From an uncultured Parabacteroides sp. (GTDB lineage: Bacteria; Bacteroidota; Bacteroidia; Bacteroidales; Tannerellaceae), in contig URZO01000154.1 of the NCBI GenBank assembly GCA_900552465.1, positions 1 to 6,136 on the forward strand: 6,136 nucleotides of DNA, written 5' to 3'. Under the pieces are notes generated by a model, which was not told the DNA's origin, did no database searches, and worked only from the letters and a program-made list of their open reading frames with translations. The translations under genes were made by a program, and so were the position numbers. Positions 1 to 4,331 of this stretch are shown here, in pieces. Each line of letters starts with the position of its first letter. Position 1 is the stretch's first letter.

Positions 1-5
1 TTAAA

Positions 6-25
6 CCGTTCGTTGAAACGAACGG
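6..25. repeat. Short inverted repeat, 9-bp arms
   Basis: CCGTTCGTT (6-14) and AACGAACGG (17-25) are perfectly complementary with two bases between them, or 8 bp with a TGAA tetraloop. On the minus strand the hairpin would be followed by TTTAA at the window edge, so it may be a factor-independent terminator read leftward, or a bidirectional one whose T-tract is cut off. On the plus strand it is followed by CAAAAGAG, which has no T-run. Confidence 0.6.
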
Positions 26-48
26 CAAAAGAGAGCCTGCGGCACAAG

Positions 49-74
49 TAGAGATACACGGCCGTGTATCTCTA
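49..74. repeat. 26-bp perfect palindrome
   Basis: Every base from 49 to 74 is matched by its complement about the centre (61/62), with no spacer; the core is ACACGGCCGTGT and the ends are TAGAGA/TCTCTA. A perfect, spacer-free palindrome of this length is not expected by chance. No T-run follows on either strand, which argues against a plain terminator. It resembles the dispersed palindromic repeats common between genes in Bacteroidetes; that assignment is inference. A dyad binding site for a DNA-binding protein is the alternative. Confidence 0.75.
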
Positions 75-127
75 TAGAACGATAAATCAGCATTTGCAGA
101 TTCAATATAAAACCTGTTCCTTTGCGA

Positions 128-147
128 TCCCGCGTCGGAGCGCGGGA
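128..147 (+). repeat. GC-rich hairpin with a competing arm
   Basis: TCCCGCG (128-134) pairs with CGCGGGA (141-147) around a 6-base loop. The 5' arm also overlaps ATCCCG (127-132), which can pair instead with CGGGAT (149-154). The two pairings exclude each other. The hairpin is GC-rich in an AT-rich setting, and no T-run follows directly. Confidence 0.5.
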
Positions 148-192
148 ACGGGATAGCTCACTTTTGCAAAATTGTGAACCCTATCGCATTTT

Positions 193-234
193 CGTCTCAT
201 AGTTATGGTTTTGGTAAGTCATTACTATGAGATG
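193..234 (+). repeat. 11-bp stem-loop with 20-base loop
   Basis: TCTCATAGT (195-203) pairs perfectly with ACTATGAGA (224-232). One G-T pair (194/233) and one C-G pair (193/234) lengthen the stem. The loop is 20 bases, and a short CTTTTC tract follows at 235-240. It could be a weak terminator for a transcript entering from the left, or one arm of a larger structured RNA. Confidence 0.5.
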
Positions 235-289
235 CTTTTCACATCGGTATGATGTAAATATAGTATATCATTAAATTTAGACTCTTTTA

Positions 290-319
290 TTGTATTATTC
301 CGAAAAATGCATATATTTG
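290..319 (+). promoter_or_regulatory. Bacteroidetes-type promoter for hypDE
   Basis: TTG at 290-292 (in context TATTG) stands 19 bases upstream of TATATTTG at 312-319. This is an exact match to the TAnnTTTG -7 element of the Bacteroidetes primary sigma factor, with the usual 19-21 base spacing to the -33 TTG. It is the only perfect TAnnTTTG I found upstream of hypD. Transcription would start at about 323-327, giving a 5' leader of roughly 260 bases. Confidence 0.7.
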
Positions 320-337
320 CGGCAGTCCATACACTTA

Positions 338-367
338 ATGCAAGGTGTTGGTTTTAAACTATTGTAA
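338..367 (+). other. Possible leader mini-ORF (9 residues)
   Basis: An ATG a dozen or so bases after the predicted transcription start opens a frame for MQGVGFKLL and then stops, ahead of the 401-423 hairpin. It has no Shine-Dalgarno sequence and no run of proline codons that would tie it to proline or hydroxyproline supply. A frame this short is easily chance. It is listed only because of where it lies. Confidence 0.12.
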
Positions 368-400
368 TATGCTCGTTAAATCTTACAGACGGCTGTTCAA

Positions 401-440
401 TTGCCTGATTGCTTAGCAGGCAGTTCTTCTCTTCCCTTTT
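401..440 (+). terminator. Stem-loop with pyrimidine tract, possible attenuator
   Basis: TTGCCTG (401-407) pairs with CAGGCAG (417-423) over 7 bp, the terminal pair being T-G, around a 9-base loop. It is followed directly by a T/C-rich run (424-440, TTCTTCTCTTCCCTTTT). This has the general form of a factor-independent terminator inside the hypD leader, but the stem is short and the T-run is interrupted by C, so it would be leaky at best. Confidence 0.3.
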
Positions 441-525
441 ACCTCTTCCCGGTAGAAGATCGATTCATTTATGTACTTGTAAACGCAAAGTCGTTGGCTG
501 TTGCCGGCGGATTTGTCCCTGTATA

Positions 526-551
526 AAGGAGACGGAATGTCCTCTGATTAA
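526..551 (+). other. Shine-Dalgarno plus four-codon mini-ORF
   Basis: AAGGAGA (526-532) is the best Shine-Dalgarno match in the leader, and it stands four bases before an ATG (537) rather than before hypD. The frame reads M-S-S-D and stops at 551, 32 bases before the hypD start and in another frame. A ribosome stopping here could reinitiate at hypD, or the site could be a standby site. Bacteroidetes seldom rely on Shine-Dalgarno pairing, so chance is a real possibility. Confidence 0.2.
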
Positions 552-583
552 AATAACTTGAATAAAAAAAGCCTTTTATAAAT

Positions 584-3022
584 ATGACTACAATCACAGC
601 TCAGCGTGCACCGCATAGTGCCTCGAATTTTGCCCCTGCAGTAGAGGCAAACGCTTATGGAATGAACGACCGGATCAAACGTCTTCGTCAGGAAACGTTC
701 GATGCCGAACCCTCCCTGTCTATTGAACGCGCCTTGATAGAAACCCGTTTCTATCAGGAAAACTACGGAAAGTATCCGATTCCGATTCTTCGGGCCATGA
801 ACTTTTATGAGATATGCAAGCAAAAGACAATCTATATCGGTAAGGACGAACTGATCGTGGGCGAACGCGGACCGAAACCTAAATGCGTACCGACTTTCCC
901 CGAACTGACCTGCCATAGCGTAGAAGATTTGCATGTCCTGAACACCCGCGAACTGCAACGCTATACGATCAGCCAGGAAGACATCGACACCTATGAACGC
1001 GAGGTGATCCCTTACTGGAAAGGACGTACACAGCGGGAACGTATCTTCAGCCATGTCCCGCAAGAATGGAAAGATGCGTATGAAGTCGGTATGTTCACCG
1101 AATTTATGGAACAACGCGCTCCGGGGCATACGGCTTTGGATGGCAAGGTCTATAAATATGGCTTGCTGGATCTGAAAGAGCGTATCCAAAAGGAACTCGA
1201 CAGCCTCGACTTTATGAATGATCCCGAGGCAACCGACAAACAGGAAGAGTTGACCGCCATGTCTATCTCGTGCGATGCCGCTATCTTGCTGGCCGAACGG
1301 CATGCGGACCTGGCCGACGAAATGTCACTGACGGAGGCAGACCCGAAACGTGCCGCCGAGCTGCGCCGTATTGCCGAAGTTTGCCGGTGGGTGCCGGCTC
1401 ATGCTCCGCGTAATTATTGGGAAGCCATCCAGATGTACTGGTTTGTCCACCTGGGAACGATCACCGAGCTGAATGGTTGGGATGCCATGAATCCGGGTCA
1501 TTTCGACCAGCATCTGGCACCCTTCTATGAAAAGGATATTGCCGACGGTACGTTGACGCGTGACGAGGCGAAAGAGTTGATGTCCTGCTTCTTTATTAAG
1601 GTGAACAACCATACGGCCCCTCCCAAAGTAGGTATTACGGCTAAGGAAAGCGGTACTTATAACGACTTTACGAACCTGAATATCGGCGGCGTGAAATCCG
1701 ACGGCAGCGATGGTGTGAGCGAAGTATCCTACATCATGCTCGAGACGATAGAAGAGTTGCACATCCTGCAACCCGGCAGTGCGATCCATATCAGCGCCCG
1801 TACGCCTGAACGTTTCCTGCGTGCCGGATGTAAGGTGATCCGCCAGGGACATGGTTATCCTTCCGTGTTCAATCCGGATGTGTATATTCAGGAACTGATG
1901 CGCCAAGGCAAATCCCTGCAGGACGCGCGTGAAGGTGGTTGCAGCGGCTGCATCGAAGTCGGGGCGTTCGGTAAGGAGGCTTACGTGTTGACGGGGTATC
2001 TGAACGTACCGAAGATTTTAGAGGTGACGTTGCACAATGGCGTCGATCCGGTTTCCGGCCGTAAGGTAGGGTTGGAGACGGGCGATCCGCGCAGCTTTGC
2101 CGGCTATGACGAGCTATACGCCGCTTTCATGAAACAAGTCCGTTACTTCGTGGACATGAAAGTTCGCGTCAGCAACTATATAGACCGCATGTTTGCCAAA
2201 TATGCGCCTGCCACTTTCCTGTCTCTCTTTATAGATGACTGTATTGCGAAAGGACGTGATTACTATAACTGTGGTCCGCGCTATAACACAACCTATATTC
2301 AGTGCACCGGCCTCGGTACGATTACGGACAGCCTGTCTACGTTGAAGAAACATATATTCGAAGATAAACGCTGGTCGATGGACGAGTTGTTGCAGGCGAT
2401 GGCAAACAATTTCGAAGGGGCTGAAGCAATGCGGCAGATGATCCTGAACCGTACGCCATTCTTCGGCAATGACGATGAATATGCCGACAGCATCGCGGTT
2501 AAAGTATTCGATGACCTGTATGATACAATCGAGGGCAAGCCGAATACGAAAGGCGAATGTTTCCATCTGAATATGTTGTCAACGACCTGCCACGTGTATT
2601 TCGGTAAGGTGATGGGAGCTACGCCGAACGGACGTTTAGCCGGACGGGCTATCTCGGACGGTACTTCTCCTTCGCATGGTGCCGATACGCACGGACCGTC
2701 GGCCGTTATCAAATCGCTCGGCAAGCTGGATCAGGTGAAGAGTGGCGGAACGTTGCTCAACCAGCGTTTCCTTCCGAGCCTGTTGAAGCGGGAAGAAGAC
2801 ATTTCCAAGCTGTCCTCCCTGATCCGCAGTTATTTTGCTTTGGGCGGGCATCATATCCAGTTTAATATTGTCGATACGGAGACGCTTTATGCCGCTCAGA
2901 AATGTCCGGAGGATTATCGTGACCTGCTGGTCCGTGTTGCCGGTTACAGTGATTATTTCAACGATATGAATGCCGATCTACAGGCAGATGTGATCATGCG
3001 TACGGAACAGGAAAGTTTTTAA
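584..3022 (+). CDS. hypD: trans-4-hydroxy-L-proline dehydratase (glycyl radical enzyme)
   Basis: This cytoplasmic, oxygen-sensitive enzyme dehydrates trans-4-hydroxy-L-proline to 1-pyrroline-5-carboxylate, which ProC can reduce to proline. The 812 residues hold a PFL-type N-terminal domain and a C-terminal glycine-radical domain with RVAGYS (radical Gly787). The thiyl cysteine is Cys456 in GCIE, with Glu458 two residues on. Against the Clostridioides difficile HypD sequence as I recall it, the substrate-pocket residues line up with a constant offset of +22: F174, H182, D300, S356, D361, F362, Y472 and T667. This favours HypD over choline, glycerol, isethionate or pyruvate members. The chosen ATG gives an N-terminal tail of about 22 residues absent from that homologue; ATG 662 (Met27) would give a family-length protein of 786. 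Neither start has a strong Shine-Dalgarno. Cys453 replaces the usual Thr in the Cys loop. hypE follows after one base. Confidence 0.92.
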   Translation: MTTITAQRAPHSASNFAPAVEANAYGMNDRIKRLRQETFDAEPSLSIERALIETRFYQENYGKYPIPILRAMNFYEICKQKTIYIGKDELIVGERGPKPKCVPTFPELTCHSVEDLHVLNTRELQRYTISQEDIDTYEREVIPYWKGRTQRERIFSHVPQEWKDAYEVGMFTEFMEQRAPGHTALDGKVYKYGLLDLKERIQKELDSLDFMNDPEATDKQEELTAMSISCDAAILLAERHADLADEMSLTEADPKRAAELRRIAEVCRWVPAHAPRNYWEAIQMYWFVHLGTITELNGWDAMNPGHFDQHLAPFYEKDIADGTLTRDEAKELMSCFFIKVNNHTAPPKVGITAKESGTYNDFTNLNIGGVKSDGSDGVSEVSYIMLETIEELHILQPGSAIHISARTPERFLRAGCKVIRQGHGYPSVFNPDVYIQELMRQGKSLQDAREGGCSGCIEVGAFGKEAYVLTGYLNVPKILEVTLHNGVDPVSGRKVGLETGDPRSFAGYDELYAAFMKQVRYFVDMKVRVSNYIDRMFAKYAPATFLSLFIDDCIAKGRDYYNCGPRYNTTYIQCTGLGTITDSLSTLKKHIFEDKRWSMDELLQAMANNFEGAEAMRQMILNRTPFFGNDDEYADSIAVKVFDDLYDTIEGKPNTKGECFHLNMLSTTCHVYFGKVMGATPNGRLAGRAISDGTSPSHGADTHGPSAVIKSLGKLDQVKSGGTLLNQRFLPSLLKREEDISKLSSLIRSYFALGGHHIQFNIVDTETLYAAQKCPEDYRDLLVRVAGYSDYFNDMNADLQADVIMRTEQESF
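3009..3015 (+). promoter_or_regulatory. Ribosome binding site of hypE inside hypD
   Basis: AGGAAAG lies within the last codons of hypD, eight bases before the hypE ATG at 3024. With the TAA of hypD at 3020-3022, this fixes the hypE start and makes translational coupling of enzyme and activase likely. Confidence 0.5.
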
Positions 3023-3023
3023 G

Positions 3024-3929
3024 ATGCTTATATTTGACATAAAACGATACGCCATCAACGACGGGCCGGGCATCCGGATTACGATTTTTATGAAAGGATG
3101 TCCCCTGTCGTGTGTATGGTGCCATAATCCGGAAGGGCTTTCCAGCCGGAAAGAGAAGCTCTATACGAAGAAGAAATGTATCGGTTGCCAGACCTGCGTA
3201 AAGGCTTGTCCTCAGCAGGCGTTGACATTGACGCCGGATGGGATTGTGACGGACCGCACGCGTTGCACGCTCTGCGGGACCTGTGCCGAAGTCTGTCCGG
3301 CTCTGGCAATGGAGATTTCCGGCACGGAGTATTCGACCGATGCATTGATGAAAGAGATAGAGAAAGAAACTGTCTTTATGGACCGCTCGGAGGGAGGCGT
3401 CACGTTTTGTGGCGGAGAACCGCTGTTGCATCCGGAACCGCTCCTCGAACTGTTGCGCCGTTGTGGCGAGCAGGGTATCCACCGGGCTGTCGATACGACG
3501 TTGTTTGCCCGGCCCGAGATCGTACGGGAGGTGATGGATAACTGCGAGCTTTTCCTGGTCGACCTGAAACAGATGGATTCGGATAAGCATAAGCATTACT
3601 GCGGTGTACCGAACGAACTCATACTGTCCAATCTCCGGATGATAGCCGAAGCAGGTCATGATTTTTATCTGCGCATCCCGTTGATAGAAGGGGTGAATGC
3701 GGACGAAGAGAATATAACCCGTAGCGCCAGGTTTCTGGCGTCCCTTCCCTGGAAACACCGGACGGTGAACCTGCTGTTATATCATGATATAGGGAAAGGG
3801 AAACATGAGAAGTTAGGAACGATCTATAATCCCGAGCATTGTGCTTTCGCTACGCCATCGGATGAAACCGTTGAACGTTGCCGCGAGATATTTGCCGGTT
3901 ACGGGATCGAGACGGCAATAGGTGGGTAG
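3024..3929 (+). CDS. hypE: HypD-activating enzyme (glycyl radical activase, radical SAM)
   Basis: This cytoplasmic activase cleaves S-adenosylmethionine reductively to a 5'-deoxyadenosyl radical and removes a hydrogen atom from Gly787 of HypD. The 301-residue protein has the radical SAM motif CPLSCVWC (Cys26, Cys30, Cys33). A two-cluster ferredoxin insert follows: Cys52, 55, 58, 62 and Cys81, 84, 87, 91, each CxxCxxCxxxC, with Pro after the last Cys as in bacterial ferredoxins. Then come the SAM-binding GGE motif (residues 130-132) and the DLK (180-182) and RIPLIEGVN (217-225) motifs of this activase family. Length and domain order are typical of activases with the extra cluster domain. Around 156-162 it reads VDTTLFA where many relatives have DTxGY. 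Its specificity for HypD is inferred from being encoded one base downstream; sequence alone does not separate activase subtypes well. Confidence 0.93.
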   Translation: MLIFDIKRYAINDGPGIRITIFMKGCPLSCVWCHNPEGLSSRKEKLYTKKKCIGCQTCVKACPQQALTLTPDGIVTDRTRCTLCGTCAEVCPALAMEISGTEYSTDALMKEIEKETVFMDRSEGGVTFCGGEPLLHPEPLLELLRRCGEQGIHRAVDTTLFARPEIVREVMDNCELFLVDLKQMDSDKHKHYCGVPNELILSNLRMIAEAGHDFYLRIPLIEGVNADEENITRSARFLASLPWKHRTVNLLLYHDIGKGKHEKLGTIYNPEHCAFATPSDETVERCREIFAGYGIETAIGG

Positions 3930-3937
3930 TTAAAGAG

Positions 3938-4003
3938 GGTGTCATTTGTAAAAAAAATAGTCAGAAACAACGTTTCTGATTACAAAAGATAAAAAGGGAC
4001 ACC
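3938..4003 (+). terminator. Nested stem-loop downstream of hypE
   Basis: Three helices nest about one centre: GGTGTC/GACACC (3938-3943 with 3998-4003), TTTGTA/TACAAA (3945-3950 with 3981-3986) and TCAGAAAC/GTTTCTGA (3961-3968 with 3972-3979, 3-base loop). On the plus strand no T-run follows, so termination of hypDE here would not be classical. On the minus strand the apical hairpin is followed by CTA and eight T (complement of 3950-3957), the form of a terminator for leftward transcripts. The outer arms may instead be the ends of a small repeat element. The apical hairpin is also the first unit of the 41-bp phased array. Confidence 0.4.
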
Positions 4004-4154
4004 AAGCACAATGTTTATTTCCTTAAAAAAAGAATTTTAATATCAGAAACAATGTTTCTTGATTAATAATAATCTTTTTGATAGAAGAAACGCTGTTTCT
4101 TGATTGAAATGATTTCGATCGCATCAAGAAACAGCGTTTCTGGCTTCAGAAAAA
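3950..4154. repeat. Array of palindromes on an exact 41-bp grid
   Basis: Four copies of the 15-bp dyad AGAAACNNNGTTTCT occur at 3963-3977, 4045-4059, 4086-4100 and 4127-4141, with centres AAC, AAT, GCT and AGC. Their midpoints are 3970, 4052, 4093 and 4134, that is 82, 41 and 41 bases apart. At the skipped grid point (4004-4018, midpoint 4011) lies AAGCACAATGTTTAT, matching the dyad mainly in its right half. Flanks often extend the dyad with TCA before and TGA after. The DNA between is AT-rich and not otherwise repeated. 41 bp is close to four helical turns, so bound proteins would share one DNA face. Possible roles are operators for cooperative repressor binding upstream of aspT, or a tandem repeat. 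I recognise no known family. Confidence 0.75.
4086..4141. repeat. 19-bp perfect inverted repeat
   Basis: The third and fourth palindromes of the array are also inverted copies of each other, including their central triplets and flanks: 4086-4104 is the exact reverse complement of 4123-4141, with 18 bases between. The loop holds CGATCG (4116-4121) and GAAA/TTTC (4106-4109 with 4113-4116). An RNA through here could form either two small hairpins or one long 19-bp stem. No T-run follows within a few bases. Confidence 0.75.
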
Positions 4155-4299
4155 TCATTCTGTTACTTTCTTCACCGTATCCTCCTTGTTTATTCATGCA
4201 GAGGCGAACGATACCTGGTTATCCAGATACGCCAATTATAAATTTAACTCCGCTTTCATTCCGTTTAACACAACAACTCTTTAGCCTGCAGTGTTTCAT
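4155..4299 (+). other. AT-rich region upstream of aspT, promoter not clear
   Basis: No gene is supported here. I looked for the TAnnTTTG element and found only TAAATTTA at 4239-4246, one base off at the final G, with CTGG at 4215-4218 at a suitable distance instead of TTG. This is too weak to call a promoter with confidence, yet the distance from hypE and the intervening hairpins make an independent promoter for aspT likely somewhere between 4142 and 4300. Confidence 0.25.
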
Positions 4300-4328
4300 T
4301 ATCAATTTTATTAACGTCAAAATTGATA
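4300..4328 (+). promoter_or_regulatory. 10-bp inverted repeat abutting the aspT start
   Basis: TATCAATTTT (4300-4309) is perfectly complementary to AAAATTGATA (4319-4328), with a 9-base loop (4310-4318). The 3' arm ends three bases before the aspT ATG at 4332, so it covers the ribosome landing zone. In RNA it would be a weak, AT-only-rich hairpin that could reduce initiation. In DNA it would be a dyad operator of the kind bound by dimeric repressors. Neither role is proven. Confidence 0.5.
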
Positions 4329-4331
4329 TAA

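Larger units (their letters stand above)
1..289. other. Gene-free region rich in inverted repeats
   Basis: I see no credible protein-coding frame here on either strand. What stands out is the number of self-complementary segments in about 235 bases: a 9-bp stem at 6-25, a 26-bp perfect palindrome at 49-74, a GC-rich hairpin at 128-147 with a competing partner at 149-154, the palindrome TTTTGCAAAA at 162-171, and an 11-bp stem at 193-234. The stretch from about 240 to 289 is AT-rich and leads into the hypD promoter. The segment could be the 3' end and terminator zone of an unseen left-hand gene, a mosaic of dispersed palindromic repeats, or a structured RNA. The sequence alone does not choose between these. 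Confidence 0.6.
326..583 (+). promoter_or_regulatory. Long 5' leader of the hypDE transcript
   Basis: If the promoter call is right, about 258 untranslated bases precede hypD. The leader contains a weak hairpin (331-348), a 10-codon-length reading frame including stop (338-367), a stem-loop followed by a pyrimidine tract (401-449), a smaller stem TCTTC/GAAGA (444-448 with 455-459), a pair of related GGA...TCC segments (508-518 and 533-542) and a four-codon frame with a good Shine-Dalgarno (526-551). I do not recognise a known riboswitch class. The length and layout leave room for control by attenuation or of translation, but none is proven. Confidence 0.4.

Noticed and set aside
584..661. Encapsulation peptide targeting HypD to a microcompartment
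   Set aside because: The extra N-terminal residues do not form an obvious amphipathic helix and no shell-protein gene is in the window.
548..1303. Minus-strand open frame of 251 codons over the hypD start
   Set aside because: It lies opposite the conserved hypD coding sequence and shows no recognisable domain; the GC-balanced codons of hypD create such antisense frames.
584..3022. Pyruvate formate-lyase, choline lyase, glycerol dehydratase or isethionate lyase
   Set aside because: The protein shares the fold, but the full set of hydroxyproline-pocket residues aligned at a constant offset to HypD, which the other members do not share as a set.
3176..3541. Plus-strand 121-codon frame inside hypE
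   Set aside because: It is an out-of-frame reading of the hypE ferredoxin region, rich in Arg and Gly as such shadows usually are.
2994..3758. Minus-strand open frame of 254 codons over hypE
   Set aside because: It is antisense to the iron-sulfur and radical SAM motifs of hypE, whose frame is clearly the real one; no motif is seen in the antisense product.
3950..4154. CRISPR array, suggested by evenly spaced palindromic repeats
   Set aside because: The conserved part is only 15-20 bp, one unit is badly degenerate, the intervals are uniformly AT-rich rather than spacer-like, two units are inverted copies, and no cas gene is present.
4215..4246. Promoter for aspT (CTGG, 20 bases, TAAATTTA)
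   Set aside because: Both elements miss the Bacteroidetes consensus at key bases, so it is noted only as a weak candidate in the region entry.
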